From: Reichenbachiella agarivorans
GTDB taxonomy: Bacteria; Bacteroidota; Bacteroidia; Cytophagales; Cyclobacteriaceae
Length of the DNA: 64,000 bases
Direction: 5' to 3'
NCBI RefSeq assembly: GCF_025502585.1
Contig: NZ_CP106679.1
Coordinates: 4,185,501-4,249,500, forward strand
In this document: positions 45,461-55,011 of the stretch, one piece after another
Position numbering within the stretch: the stretch's first letter is position 1
How the letters are laid out: each line of letters starts with the position of its first letter
Made by a program: the position numbers and the translations under genes
The notes under the pieces: generated by a model
What the model saw: the letters and a program-made list of their open reading frames with translations, nothing else
Databases searched by the model: none
What the model was told of the DNA's origin: nothing

Positions 45461-45925
45461 TTACCTTCTCACGAAAGAAGATCCTGCCTCCATGGTAGCA
45501 TAGGATTTAATTTCTTCAAAATCTTCAGAGGACATGTTGTCTTCCGCCTTTCCCTTGTTGGGCAAGACAAAGCCCGTATCATTTTGCCACCATTGTGCGG
45601 CTAGCTGTTTGGTTTCGTCTTGGCATACCTCAAAATGATCAATACAAGATTCGCAAGTCATCCAAACAATCTCTTTGCCTGCGGTCTTTTCAAAGATGAT
45701 TTTTCTCATCATCGTAGCACGCTGATCTTGGTTTTTGAAATGAGCAGTAGTGTACGAGAGCGTTTCAGGTTCTACCATTTTGCGATCCCAATATTTGCGC
45801 GAAGACACCACTTGCGCTGTGGACAAGGCAAATCCATCATTTTGATTCATTATGGATTTACAAATACTGCAAGCTGCCTGCTTCTTTTTGGGAGGAGACT
45901 TGAAAATTTTATCTAGGAATCTCAT
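45461..45925 (-). CDS. Hypothetical protein with two CxxC motifs
   Basis: The product is 154 residues, soluble, with no signal peptide. It has C-S-I-C near residue 19 and C-E-S-C near 91 (TCESCIDHFEVCQDE), a likely zinc site, and a tail with KAEDNMSSEDFEEIKSYATM. Tryptophan-rich (WDRK, WMTC, QWWQND). I recognise no family. It stands between the palindromes and the divergent cobalamin riboswitch. Confidence 0.75.
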   Translation of the reverse strand: MRFLDKIFKSPPKKKQAACSICKSIMNQNDGFALSTAQVVSSRKYWDRKMVEPETLSYTTAHFKNQDQRATMMRKIIFEKTAGKEIVWMTCESCIDHFEVCQDETKQLAAQWWQNDTGFVLPNKGKAEDNMSSEDFEEIKSYATMEAGSSFVRR

Positions 45926-46077
45926 AGGTAGTTAGTTTGTATGCAACATCTCTGTAGATGCTTTTGATTCTTGTTTAGTTGCACCAAGACTTGCATTATT
46001 ACGAGTCAATCTAAAAATACCGAATATTTCTTACCTTCTGTCTAACAATACTCTAAAATCCTTTAACATTGCGGTAA

Positions 46078-46280
46078 TTATTGGTTTGGACGTTGCCTGC
46101 TGCATCGTCTGATTAAAAGGGAATTCGGTGATTCTCGTTCAGAAAGAAAAATCCGAAGCTGTCCCCGCAACTGTAATCCTTGATTCTAGCAAATAGAATA
46201 CATTTTTGATCCACAACACCACTGGTCATGTACTGGGAAGGTTATCAAAAATCAGGAAAGCCAGGAGACCTGCCTATAAT
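46078..46280 (+). promoter_or_regulatory. Cobalamin (adenosylcobalamin) riboswitch
   Basis: The conserved blocks appear in order: AAAAGGGAATTCGGTG (near 46114), the B12 box GAAGCTGTCCCCGCAACTGT (near 46152), CCACTGG (near 46222), GGGAAGG (near 46239) and GCCAGGAGACCTGCC (near 46261). It lies just upstream of btuB. When B12 is plentiful it should fold and shut down btuB and probably the btuG-like and cobU genes behind it. Confidence 0.95.
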
Positions 46281-46375
46281 TTTGATTACTGAGCTTTCGG
46301 GTGAAAGGTCTTGGGATTGAGATGGAATATTATCCTTCTACATCTTGGGCTGCTCTGTATTTTAATCTGATTCAT

Positions 46376-48274
46376 ATGCGGAGAGTTGTTATTATGTCCC
46401 TTTTATGTTTACTATGTCATTTGGCATGGTCACAGCAGGATTCTGTCCTGCTGGATGGGGTCAGTGTCTATTCCAGTCGCATGAGGACTTTTGCCGCTGC
46501 TGACAAAATCATCCTCATTGATAGCGGTATTCAAAAGATGAACGATGGCAATTCCCTAGCCATGCTCCTGACCAAAATCGCTCCACTCAACATCAGAGCT
46601 TATGGTATCGGTGGATTGTCCACACCATCTCTGCGTGGAACTGGCAGCAACCAAACAGCAGTGGTGTGGGAAGGACTCAACCTCCAAAGTCAGATGAACG
46701 GCAGTCTGGACCTCAATCTCGTTCCATCCATCATGGTAGACGATGTATCGATTCAGTTTGGTGGTAGTAGCTCCATGTTTGGATCGGGTGCCATGGGTGG
46801 GACGATCCAAATGGGAAGCAGTGCCCCTTCCTTCCAGTCTGGCATCTCCGCCTCTCTCCACGAACAACTTGGCAGCTTCGGACTACAAAGTCACGCATTC
46901 AAAGTGAAGGCTGCCACCCAAAAGTTGAGTTTGGGAGTCCGAGCCTTCCTCAAAGAAGCCGACAATGATTTTGAGTTCTACAATGTGTACAACCAGTCAG
47001 ACGAAACCATGCGCAATGCCCAAGTCAAGCAATATGGCATCTTGACAGAACTCGCCTATCGACCATTGCCCAACGGTCTGTTGGAGCTAAAACACTGGTA
47101 CCAGGACAACGATACCCACGTCCCCAAAACAGCAGGTGCAGGACAGGAATCCAATGCGATTCAATACGATCAATTCCATAGAGCCATCTTAAAATACGAT
47201 CAAAAACTTAGCAATGCTTGGCGACTCAATTACAAATTAGGGCTACTAGATCATGTGCTAAACTATGACGACAAGATCAACACCCATTCGCACAGCCACT
47301 CTCAATCCATCATCAACGAGGCTTTGTTCAACTACAGAGCCAGCAGACACCTCCAATTAGAAATTGGTCTCAATGCTACCCACGAGAGTGGCGATGCAGA
47401 CAACTACAGTGACATACAGGATCGAAACAGAATGGCACTTTTTGTTTCCAGTCATCTTGCAATCAGGCAAAAATTGGAACTCAACCTGGCCATCCGTACA
47501 AATATGGTCGATGGAGATTTCAAACCGATCCTTCCTTCACTTGGACTGAACTACCACACCAACTCTTGGCTAGATATCAAAGCCAAAGTGGCTAAAAGTT
47601 ACCGCATACCTACCTTCAACGACCTCTATTGGTCAGGATCAGGAGCGAAAGGAAATCCAGACCTAGTCCCCGAAAACGGCATGAGTTACGAGATTGGCTA
47701 TTTGATCCATGCCAAAAAAGAATCACTATCCTTCCATTACGAAGGTACCGTCTTCTATAACCACATTCTCGATTGGATATTTTGGAATGATCTCGGCAGT
47801 TACTGGACACCTATCAACCTCAAAGAGCTGTGGTCCTATGGCATAGAACAAAACCTGCATGCCCAATATCAGCTCAATCAAAACAGCCGAATCACCTTGG
47901 ATGGCAATTATCAATTTGTACTATCCACCCCTGAGAAACCTGACGAGCTATTTGGGAATCTCCAGCAAGTCTATACCCCCAAGCATCAGGGGAATGCCTT
48001 TGTACAGTACCACTGGCGCAGTATCCAAGCAGGCGTCAACCTCATTTATGCAGGCAAGCAATATTCTGATGATGGTAATATAGAGATCAGAGCAGTAGAT
48101 CCATATGCCTTGACTGATTTGAGTGTGGGATACAAATTTGCATTGGCACAAAAGCACGCAATTCAAAGCACACTACAGGTCAAAAACATTTTCGATACTT
48201 CGTATGAAGTGCGACGCGCCTACCCTATGCCAGGCATCAATTATCAACTCAACCTTGTTTATACATTCAATTAA
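46376..48274 (+). CDS. btuB: TonB-dependent vitamin B12 receptor
   Basis: The product is 632 residues from the ATG at 46376, which opens on a signal peptide (MRRVVIMSLLCLLCHLAWSQ); an ATG at 46322 is also possible. Plug domain (LAMLLTKIAPLNIRAYGIGG, LRGTGSNQTAVVWEGLNLQS, GSGAMGGTIQMG) and a 22-strand-type barrel (VAKSYRIPTFNDLYWSGSGAKGNPDLVPE, closing in YQLNLVYTF). It takes corrinoids across the outer membrane with TonB energy. The cobalamin riboswitch just upstream fixes the substrate well. Confidence 0.94.
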   Translation: MRRVVIMSLLCLLCHLAWSQQDSVLLDGVSVYSSRMRTFAAADKIILIDSGIQKMNDGNSLAMLLTKIAPLNIRAYGIGGLSTPSLRGTGSNQTAVVWEGLNLQSQMNGSLDLNLVPSIMVDDVSIQFGGSSSMFGSGAMGGTIQMGSSAPSFQSGISASLHEQLGSFGLQSHAFKVKAATQKLSLGVRAFLKEADNDFEFYNVYNQSDETMRNAQVKQYGILTELAYRPLPNGLLELKHWYQDNDTHVPKTAGAGQESNAIQYDQFHRAILKYDQKLSNAWRLNYKLGLLDHVLNYDDKINTHSHSHSQSIINEALFNYRASRHLQLEIGLNATHESGDADNYSDIQDRNRMALFVSSHLAIRQKLELNLAIRTNMVDGDFKPILPSLGLNYHTNSWLDIKAKVAKSYRIPTFNDLYWSGSGAKGNPDLVPENGMSYEIGYLIHAKKESLSFHYEGTVFYNHILDWIFWNDLGSYWTPINLKELWSYGIEQNLHAQYQLNQNSRITLDGNYQFVLSTPEKPDELFGNLQQVYTPKHQGNAFVQYHWRSIQAGVNLIYAGKQYSDDGNIEIRAVDPYALTDLSVGYKFALAQKHAIQSTLQVKNIFDTSYEVRRAYPMPGINYQLNLVYTFN

Positions 48275-48366
48275 CATAGAATCCATGAGATAATTATTCA
48301 TATAATCCTAAACAAGTATTGCTGATTCTAAACCAACATATTTTCAAATTAGATTTAATATAACAC

Positions 48367-49455
48367 ATGAAAACAAACACACTTTTCAACAACTTTTTGA
48401 AAGCCTCTTTATTGGTTTTCGTTCTAGCATTTTCTGCATGTACAGAGGATGATGGCAGCAAATTCACGCCTGGACAGGATGGATTTTTCATCGTCAATGA
48501 GGGAGCTTGGGGCAATGCCAACACCAGTTTATCTTATTTCGACAAGGCTACATTAACAGTAACCAACAACCTGTTCGAAACCAACACAGGCAGACCACTG
48601 GGTGATCAAGCACAATCCATGACAGTATTCAATGATCTAGGATATATTGTCGTACAAAACTCATCAAAGCTAGAAGTAATCAGTACTTTGGATTATTCCT
48701 CAGTAGCTACGATCTCTGAAGGACTTTCTTCCCCAACATATTTCTTGGGAATAAGTGCAAACAAAGGATATGTATCTGATTGGGGGCCTGATGGTGTGAC
48801 AAGTTCTATCAAAATAATCGATCTTACTACCAATACCATCACCGATTCCATCAGTACAGGTGCAGGAACCAATCAAATGGTTTTGGTGGACAACATGGTC
48901 TATGCAGCCAATTCTGGAGGTTGGGGTTATGATAACACTGTAGTGGTCATAGATACTGAGACAGACGAAATCATCAAAACAATAGAAGTAGGGGACAATC
49001 CATCTACTTTGGCTGTCGATAAAAACGAAAATGTGTGGGTGACTGGTAACGGCCTTACAGACTATGTCAATGCTGAAAACTCTACACCTGCATTCTTAGC
49101 TAAGATTGACTCAGAAAACAATACTGTAGAATTGAAAATCAATGCACCAGAAACAGGCATAGGCCCTTCGCGTTTGAATATTGACTCAGAAGGTAAAACT
49201 CTTGTTTTCAAATACAAAAGCGGTATCAGTACTGCACCTATCGAAGTGACATCTGTATCAGACTTTACAGAGATCATCGCAGCAGATCAATTTACCAGCC
49301 TGTATGGTTTTGGCATAGACAAGTCCGAAAACCACATCATAGCAGGTGATGCTCCTGATTTCACCAACCCTGGGTCTATCAAACGATACGAATTGAATGG
49401 CACTTTCATCGACCAATATACTGTTGGCATTGGTCCAAATGGCATTGCATATTAA
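48367..49455 (+). CDS. BtuG-like surface lipoprotein, beta-propeller (DUF5074/YncE type)
   Basis: The product is 362 residues with a lipoprotein signal (lipobox FSAC near residue 25). The mature protein is a seven-bladed-type propeller with recurring units such as NKGYVSDWG, IKIIDLTTNTITDSI and VVVIDTETDEIIKTIEVGDNPSTLA. In Bacteroides, BtuG of this kind caps BtuB on the cell surface and captures B12 with extreme affinity. Its place 92 bases after riboswitch-controlled btuB and before cobU supports the same role. I assign it from context and fold, not from a binding-residue match. Confidence 0.85.
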   Translation: MKTNTLFNNFLKASLLVFVLAFSACTEDDGSKFTPGQDGFFIVNEGAWGNANTSLSYFDKATLTVTNNLFETNTGRPLGDQAQSMTVFNDLGYIVVQNSSKLEVISTLDYSSVATISEGLSSPTYFLGISANKGYVSDWGPDGVTSSIKIIDLTTNTITDSISTGAGTNQMVLVDNMVYAANSGGWGYDNTVVVIDTETDEIIKTIEVGDNPSTLAVDKNENVWVTGNGLTDYVNAENSTPAFLAKIDSENNTVELKINAPETGIGPSRLNIDSEGKTLVFKYKSGISTAPIEVTSVSDFTEIIAADQFTSLYGFGIDKSENHIIAGDAPDFTNPGSIKRYELNGTFIDQYTVGIGPNGIAY

Positions 49456-49509
49456 TCCCCAATCCACCTACATAAGATGCTCTGCAAATGCAGAGTATCT
49501 TTACATATT

Positions 49510-50013
49510 ATGATCATATATATTACAGGAGGTGAGCGGTCTGGCAAATCAGGCTTTGCACAACAATTGGCACAGGATTTTTCTGACAAGCCTTATTATT
49601 TGGCAACAGCCAAAAAATGGGATCAAGAATTCGAAGAGCGAATCTCTCGACATCAATCAGATCGGGACGAGCGTTGGACAACTATCGAAGAGCAAATATA
49701 TCTAGGCGATGTTCTCCCAGAAAATACCACTATAGTCATCGACTGTGTCACCTTATGGCTCACAAACATCTTTTCTACCCAGCAGTATGAAAGAGACAAA
49801 TCATTTGCCCAGGCCAAAGAACAATTCTTAAAACTCATCGCCTATGAGGGCACCTTGCTCATCATCTCCAACGAAATCGGAATGGGCTTGCATGCAGACT
49901 CCAAAATGGGCAGAGATTTCGTAGAATTGCAGGGCTGGACCAATCAGCTCATAGCACAACATGCCGATGAGGCATATTTCCTGATCTCAGGTTTGGCACA
50001 GAGGATTAAATAG
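49510..50013 (+). CDS. cobU: Adenosylcobinamide kinase / adenosylcobinamide-phosphate guanylyltransferase
   Basis: The product is 167 residues from the ATG at 49510 (MIIYITGGERSGKSGFAQQL). P-loop GGERSGKS, the guanylylated histidine in ERISRHQSDRDERW, DCVTLWLTNIF and ISNEIGMGLHA. It activates cobinamide for lower-ligand attachment, so the strain can probably salvage imported corrinoids. The partners cobS, cobT and cobC are not in the window. It follows the btuG-like gene by 54 bases, as the end of the riboswitch operon. Confidence 0.94.
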   Translation: MIIYITGGERSGKSGFAQQLAQDFSDKPYYLATAKKWDQEFEERISRHQSDRDERWTTIEEQIYLGDVLPENTTIVIDCVTLWLTNIFSTQQYERDKSFAQAKEQFLKLIAYEGTLLIISNEIGMGLHADSKMGRDFVELQGWTNQLIAQHADEAYFLISGLAQRIK

Positions 50014-50060
50014 ATAGGCTATTGATATAAAACTCAAGAGCAGAAAATGCGCATTGGCAA

Positions 50061-50609
50061 TCAAAAACTCGGTTTGTAGTTTTCCTGAAACTCTTCCCAT
50101 GGAGTGGACTTGTAATTATCACCCCCGTAGTACCTGATGATTTTATCAAACACCCCTACTTCTAAATATCCAGGGACTGGTGACAACAACCTAAATTCTT
50201 CGTCCATAAACACCACAGTGGGGTAACTCATTTTGCCATTGAGCAGGGAATAAGCCAATTCGTGGATACCATTTCTCCCTGTGTCTTGCCACTTAAAGGT
50301 GTGATCATTGAATTGAATGTCTTCACGTTGCTCTGCGTTCAATTTGACTGGATAATACTTTTCATTGAGGTATTTGGCAATTTCTGGATGATTGAATGTG
50401 CCTGCATCCATTTTCTTGCACCATCCACACCAGTCGGTATATACGTCTATAAAAATTTTCTTGGGTTTGGTTTTGTTCAATGCTACGGCCTCTTCGAAAG
50501 TGTACCACTTTACTTCTGTTGCTTTGGGTTCTTTTTCAACCAGCGCATAAGACGACCCAATCACTGCTACAGCGACCAAAATCATGAATATCTTTGTGTA
50601 ATCTCTCAT
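50061..50609 (-). CDS. Exported thioredoxin-fold protein
   Basis: The product is 182 residues from the ATG at 50609, with an N-terminal hydrophobic segment (MRDYTKIFMILVAVAVIGSSYA). Thioredoxin-like fold with active site CGWC in VYTDWCGWCKKMDAGTF and the cis-proline in MSYPTVVFMDEE. Periplasmic disulfide or thiol role likely; substrate unknown. Close to the thioredoxin_7/DUF255 kind of protein. Confidence 0.88.
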   Translation of the reverse strand: MRDYTKIFMILVAVAVIGSSYALVEKEPKATEVKWYTFEEAVALNKTKPKKIFIDVYTDWCGWCKKMDAGTFNHPEIAKYLNEKYYPVKLNAEQREDIQFNDHTFKWQDTGRNGIHELAYSLLNGKMSYPTVVFMDEEFRLLSPVPGYLEVGVFDKIIRYYGGDNYKSTPWEEFQENYKPSF

Positions 50610-50748
50610 CTCAAAATATTTAACCCTCATACAAAAATAAGGTTTTTATATCAATACACTAGCAATACAGCATCCACTGCAAAAAAGTTTCGAACACAAT
50701 GTTTTCGTATTACTTTTCCATGGTTTATTTTAAGGCAAAAATTTAACC

Positions 50749-50910
50749 ATGGAAAACTGCAACAGATGTCAAAAAAGGGCTGTATTCAAATGCAAGGGAT
50801 GTGGTCGTGTGTGGTGCAAGGCCTGCCATGAAGAAATAGGCAAGCCTGGGCTATTTGCTGGAAAATGTGGTGCTTGTGAAGGAATAGTGGTGAGGATGGA
50901 ACATGCCTGA
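50749..50910 (+). CDS. 53-residue zinc-ribbon-like protein
   Basis: An intact frame from ATG to TGA. It begins MENCNRCQKRAVFKCKGCG and contains four CxxC pairs (C4/C7, C15/C18, C23/C26 followed by H27, C40/C43), enough for two zinc sites, and many lysines. No family name. It ends one base before the convergent START-like gene. The dense, regular cysteine spacing makes a chance frame unlikely. Confidence 0.75.
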   Translation: MENCNRCQKRAVFKCKGCGRVWCKACHEEIGKPGLFAGKCGACEGIVVRMEHA

Positions 50911-50911
50911 C

Positions 50912-51301
50912 TTAACCCCCCACCAGTTCTCTCAGACTATGAATCAAACTTTCCCACAGGTCTTTTAGCTCTTGCTCATCATCCATATCAGAGTAATCTG
51001 TCACTCGAATGAAAACTTCCTGAGTCAGTTCATTCATATCCAATTTGAACTCCAAATAACTGGGATCTTCATCATCAGAGATAAAATCAAATCTAACCTG
51101 ACTATTGGTTCGATGTGATGTCATTTGTGCACGACTCTCCTCTCCATCCCAATAAAAAGTAAAATTCTTATCCTCATCTATGTTCACATTGTCTGCAAAC
51201 CACTGTGCTAAACCACTAGCGGTAGATAGATAAGGATATAACATCTTTTTGGACGCCCTTACTTCGTACTCACCTACATATTTGAATTTACTCATACTCA
51301 A
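50912..51301 (-). CDS. START-like/AHSA1-type domain protein
   Basis: The product is 129 residues, one Bet v1/START-like domain: a first strand and helix (KFKYVGEYEVRASKKMLYPYL), STASGLAQWFADNVNI, a beta sheet (FTFYWDGEESRAQMT, QVRFDFISDDEDPSYLEFKL) and a long C-terminal helix (DEQELKDLWESLIHSLRELV). This small START-like group is common in Bacteroidota; ligand unknown. Convergent with the zinc-ribbon gene, and tRNA-Met follows beyond its start. Confidence 0.88.
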   Translation of the reverse strand: MSMSKFKYVGEYEVRASKKMLYPYLSTASGLAQWFADNVNIDEDKNFTFYWDGEESRAQMTSHRTNSQVRFDFISDDEDPSYLEFKLDMNELTQEVFIRVTDYSDMDDEQELKDLWESLIHSLRELVGG

Positions 51302-51407
51302 TACACTATGTGCTTCAATGAAATTTTCTCCTAAGCTAACTAATTTTTTTTCTATTCTTCCATTGATAAATCAACAATATGAATAGCTTTGCACCTCCAA
51401 AATCAAT

Positions 51408-51481
51408 GGCGAGGTAGCTCAGTTGGTTAGAGCGCAGGATTCATAACCCTGAGGTCACGGGTTCAACTCCCGTCTTCGCTA
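51408..51481 (+). tRNA. tRNA-Met (CAT anticodon, elongator type)
   Basis: A full cloverleaf of 74 bases: acceptor GGCGAGG with CTTCGCT (G-T pairs), D arm GCTCAGTTGGTTAGAGC, anticodon loop TTCATAA, T arm CGGGTTCAACTCCCG, discriminator A, no encoded CCA. The paired first base rules out initiator type; tRNA-Ile2 (lysidine) remains an alternative. Confidence 0.93.
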
Positions 51482-51666
51482 CTTTTTCAAACCCTTGTAT
51501 TCTTGTAATATAAGGGTTTTTGTTTTTTTAACTAGACTTTTCAATTATTAATTGCTGCGGTTAAATCCCCATATTCCATTGAAGATTTATCCCCAATTCA
51601 CAGGCAGATTTTTAACAAAAAAAATAGCTTTGCAAGCAATTAAATCAATCTTGAATCAAGCACACT

Positions 51667-54450
51667 ATGGCAGAATACAACCACTCCGAGATCGAAAAAA
51701 AATGGCAACAATACTGGTCAGACAACCAAACTTTCAAAGCTGAGGTTGATCCTTCCAAACCCAAATTCTATGCTTTGGACATGTTTCCATACCCATCAGG
51801 AGCAGGCTTGCATGTCGGGCATCCATTAGGGTACATTGCCTCTGACATCATCTCAAGATACAAGCGCACCAAAGGATTCAACGTACTGCATCCAATGGGT
51901 TTTGATGCCTTCGGTCTGCCTGCCGAGCAATATGCCATCCAAACTGGTCAGCATCCTGCAATCACAACAGAAGAAAACATCGCTCGATACAAAGAGCAAT
52001 TGAAAAATATAGGTTTCTCCTTTGATTGGAGCAAAGAGGTCAGAACCTGTGACGCTAGTTATTACAAATGGACTCAGTGGATTTTCATCCAATTGTTCAA
52101 CTCGTGGTACAACAATGACAGCAACCATGCAGAATCTATCGATAGTTTGATTCAAATATTTGCCAAAGAAGGAAATAGCAAAGTCAATGCAGTCTCGGAT
52201 GATGCAGTCAATACATTCTCCGCCTCAGACTGGAACGGCTATTCCGAAAAAGAAAAACAAGAAATCCTCCTTCAGTATAGATTGACCTATCTATCTACCA
52301 CCACGGTCAACTGGTGTCCAGAACTAGGTACAGTACTCGCGCAAGACGAAATCAAGGATGGTTTCTCCGAAAGAGGTGGCTTCCCTGTGGTCAAAAAACA
52401 AATGAAGCAATGGAGCATGCGCATTACTGCCTATGCGGAAAGATTGCTGCAAGGCCTGGACACACTAGATTGGTCTGAACCTTTGAAAGAAATGCAGCGC
52501 AACTGGATTGGAAAATCTCAGGGAGCTGAAATGACCCTAGATATCGAGGGTCATGAAGAAAAAATCACCGTGTTTACCACTAGGATAGATACGGTACTAG
52601 GTGTGACTTTTCTCGTATTGGCACCAGAACTTGAACTCATCAAAAAAATCACTACAGATGAGCAAAGAGCTGAAGTAGAAGCATATGTAGAGGTCGCGAG
52701 AAACAAATCCGAAAGAGACCGCATGACCAACGTCAAAACTGTCTCTGGCGCATTTACAGGAGCGTATGCCATCAATCCTTTCGATGGGCAGAAAGTCCCA
52801 GTATGGATAGCAGATTATGTACTAGCAGGATATGGTACAGGAGCAGTAATGGCTGTACCTGGTGGAGATCAACGAGACTATGATTTTGCCAAGCATTTTG
52901 ATCTCCCGATCTTGCCAATCTACGAAGGCATGGATGTAAGTAAAGAAGCCAATCCTACCAAAGAAGGTAAAATTATCAACAAAGGCATGCTAGAAGGTCT
53001 TACCTTCAAAGAAGCCACAGCTACCGCAATCAAATTCCTAGAAGACAAAGGTATCGGTACTGGCAAGATCAACTACAGAATCAGAGATGCAATTTTCGCA
53101 AGACAGAGGTATTGGGGCGAGCCTGTACCCGTTTACTTCAAGGATAGCATTCCGTATCCAGTGGACGTGGCTGATTTGCCCATTGTATTGCCTGAGATCG
53201 ACAAATACCTACCTACTGCTGATGGAGATCCTCCGCTGGCGAGAGCAGAGAACTTCACTTACACGCCCAAAGGAGAAACGACAAGCTATCCTTTGGAGAT
53301 GAGTACTATGCCGGGCTGGGCAGGATCGAGTTGGTATTGGTACAGATACATGGATGCACAGAATGACGAAGCATTCGTAGCGGATGACGTGCAAAAATAT
53401 TGGAAAGATGTAGATCTCTACATCGGTGGTACTGAGCATGCGACTGGTCACCTACTCTACTCTCGTTTTTGGAACAAATTCTTGTTTGACATGGGATATG
53501 TGGAGCAAGAAGAACCTTTCAAAAAACTGGTAAATCAAGGAATGATTCAGGGACGATCCAATTTTGTCTATCGCATCAAAGGAAGCAATCAATTCGTTTC
53601 TTTCAACAAAAAGGAAGAATACGACTACTCTCCTATGCACGTAGAAGTGAGCCTTGTCAACAATGATGTATTGGATACAGAAGCATTCAAGGCTTGGAGA
53701 CCTGATCTAAAAGATGCAGAATTCATCTTGGAGGACGACAAATATGTCTGTGGCTATGAGGTAGAAAAGATGTCCAAGTCCAAATACAATGTCGTAAATC
53801 CAGATGACATCATCGAAAAATACGGCGCAGATACACTTAGAATGTACGAGATGTTCTTGGGACCATTGGAGCAGTTCAAGCCGTGGAACACGCATGGTAT
53901 AGACGGTGTATCTAAGTTCTTGCGCAAGACTTGGAGACTATTCCACAATGCGCAGGACGAGTGGGCAGTATCTGAGGAGAAAGCCACTCCTGAGGAACTA
54001 AAAATCCTGCACAAAGCAATCAAAAAGATAGAGGATGACATCAATAACTTGTCTCTCAATACTTCTGTGAGTACGCTGATGATTGCCGTCAATGAATTGA
54101 CTGCATTGAAGTGCAGCAAGAAAGAAATATTGGAAGACCTCGTCATCATTCTTTCTCCATTTGCACCACACATCAGTGAAGAGCTATGGCTGAAATTGGG
54201 TCATAAAAATGGCATCAGCACAGCTACTTTCCCAGCTTTTGACGAAAGTCTCTTGACAGAAAGTACACACGAGTACCCTATCTCGATCAACGGAAAAGTG
54301 AGAGCCAAAATCAGTTTCCCCACAGACATGGACAAAGGGGAAATTGAAAAACAAGTATTGGTTCACGAGGTAGTCCTCAAATGGACGGAAGGAAAAGCAC
54401 CGAAGAAGACCATCATCGTCCCCAACAGAATCATCAACATCGTTGTTTGA
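51667..54450 (+). CDS. leuS: Leucyl-tRNA synthetase
   Basis: The product is 927 residues, full length. HIGH-like motif in YPSGAGLHVGHPLGY, editing (CP1) domain with VTFLVLAPE and MAVPGGDQRDYDFA, KMSKS in VEKMSKSKYNVVNPDD, anticodon-binding domain and a C-terminal piece. It charges tRNA-Leu and removes mischarged amino acids. Between the two sits a Bacteroidota-type insertion (NKKEEYDYSPMHVEVSLVNN). Single gene with its own terminator. Confidence 0.98.
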   Translation: MAEYNHSEIEKKWQQYWSDNQTFKAEVDPSKPKFYALDMFPYPSGAGLHVGHPLGYIASDIISRYKRTKGFNVLHPMGFDAFGLPAEQYAIQTGQHPAITTEENIARYKEQLKNIGFSFDWSKEVRTCDASYYKWTQWIFIQLFNSWYNNDSNHAESIDSLIQIFAKEGNSKVNAVSDDAVNTFSASDWNGYSEKEKQEILLQYRLTYLSTTTVNWCPELGTVLAQDEIKDGFSERGGFPVVKKQMKQWSMRITAYAERLLQGLDTLDWSEPLKEMQRNWIGKSQGAEMTLDIEGHEEKITVFTTRIDTVLGVTFLVLAPELELIKKITTDEQRAEVEAYVEVARNKSERDRMTNVKTVSGAFTGAYAINPFDGQKVPVWIADYVLAGYGTGAVMAVPGGDQRDYDFAKHFDLPILPIYEGMDVSKEANPTKEGKIINKGMLEGLTFKEATATAIKFLEDKGIGTGKINYRIRDAIFARQRYWGEPVPVYFKDSIPYPVDVADLPIVLPEIDKYLPTADGDPPLARAENFTYTPKGETTSYPLEMSTMPGWAGSSWYWYRYMDAQNDEAFVADDVQKYWKDVDLYIGGTEHATGHLLYSRFWNKFLFDMGYVEQEEPFKKLVNQGMIQGRSNFVYRIKGSNQFVSFNKKEEYDYSPMHVEVSLVNNDVLDTEAFKAWRPDLKDAEFILEDDKYVCGYEVEKMSKSKYNVVNPDDIIEKYGADTLRMYEMFLGPLEQFKPWNTHGIDGVSKFLRKTWRLFHNAQDEWAVSEEKATPEELKILHKAIKKIEDDINNLSLNTSVSTLMIAVNELTALKCSKKEILEDLVIILSPFAPHISEELWLKLGHKNGISTATFPAFDESLLTESTHEYPISINGKVRAKISFPTDMDKGEIEKQVLVHEVVLKWTEGKAPKKTIIVPNRIINIVV

Positions 54451-54505
54451 TTCTATGAAGGAGATCATTCTCCTATCATTCCCTTCGGATCAATGAAAAC
54501 ATGAG

Positions 54506-54539
54506 ATAGCACCAAGACAAAGCTTGGTGCTATTTTTTC
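54506..54539 (+). terminator. Rho-independent terminator after leuS
   Basis: Stem ATAGCACCAAG/CTTGGTGCTAT, loop ACAAAG, then a run of T. Confidence 0.92.
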
Positions 54540-54771
54540 TTTGGCAAAAGTGCGTTTAAGTTTGATACTCATCAAACCACCATGCGCTCCTGAATTATGT
54601 TATTCAAAAGAGAATAGTATCGTCTATTATTCCTGCGGTGTTTTCGCCACACAATACCCAATATACGGGAAGTTTCTCTACATAAAACTGTTCGTTGTCC
54701 TCCTTCTCATTGCCAAAAAAGCTTTGGCATGGTTTATTCTTTCTTCCCCATCAGAATCAAACGCTAAAAAA

Positions 54772-55008
54772 ATGGCCTCTAGAATTAAGAATGAGAAACA
54801 ATACGAAGCATTGAGAGATCAAGGCATGTCAAAAGAGAAAGCAGCCAGAATTGCCAATACCCCTGACAGTGGTAAAAAAGGTGGTCAAGCCGCTCCGTAC
54901 GAAAAAAGAAGCAAACAAGAGCTCTATGACCAAGCAAAAAAAATTGGCATAGAAGGGAGATCAAGCATGAACAAAGCTGAATTAATCTACGCATTAAGAA
55001 ACCATTGA
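54772..55008 (+). CDS. Small basic protein with Rho-N/SAP-like C-terminus
   Basis: The product is 78 residues from the ATG at 54772; the longer open frame upstream crosses the leuS terminator region and looks non-coding. The protein reads MASRIKNEKQYEALRDQGMS, then KEKAARIANTPDSGKKGGQA and a helix-extended-helix end (SKQELYDQAKKIGIEGRSSM) like the Rho N-terminal or SAP nucleic-acid-binding fold. Close relatives often accompany stress proteins. It is 3 bases before the universal stress gene, so they form an operon. Confidence 0.82.
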   Translation: MASRIKNEKQYEALRDQGMSKEKAARIANTPDSGKKGGQAAPYEKRSKQELYDQAKKIGIEGRSSMNKAELIYALRNH

Positions 55009-55011
55009 ACC

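Noticed and set aside
54541-54771. N-terminal extension of the small Rho-N-like gene
   Set aside because: It begins 2 bases after the leuS terminator and its residues are unlike the conserved part; the ATG at 54772 is better.
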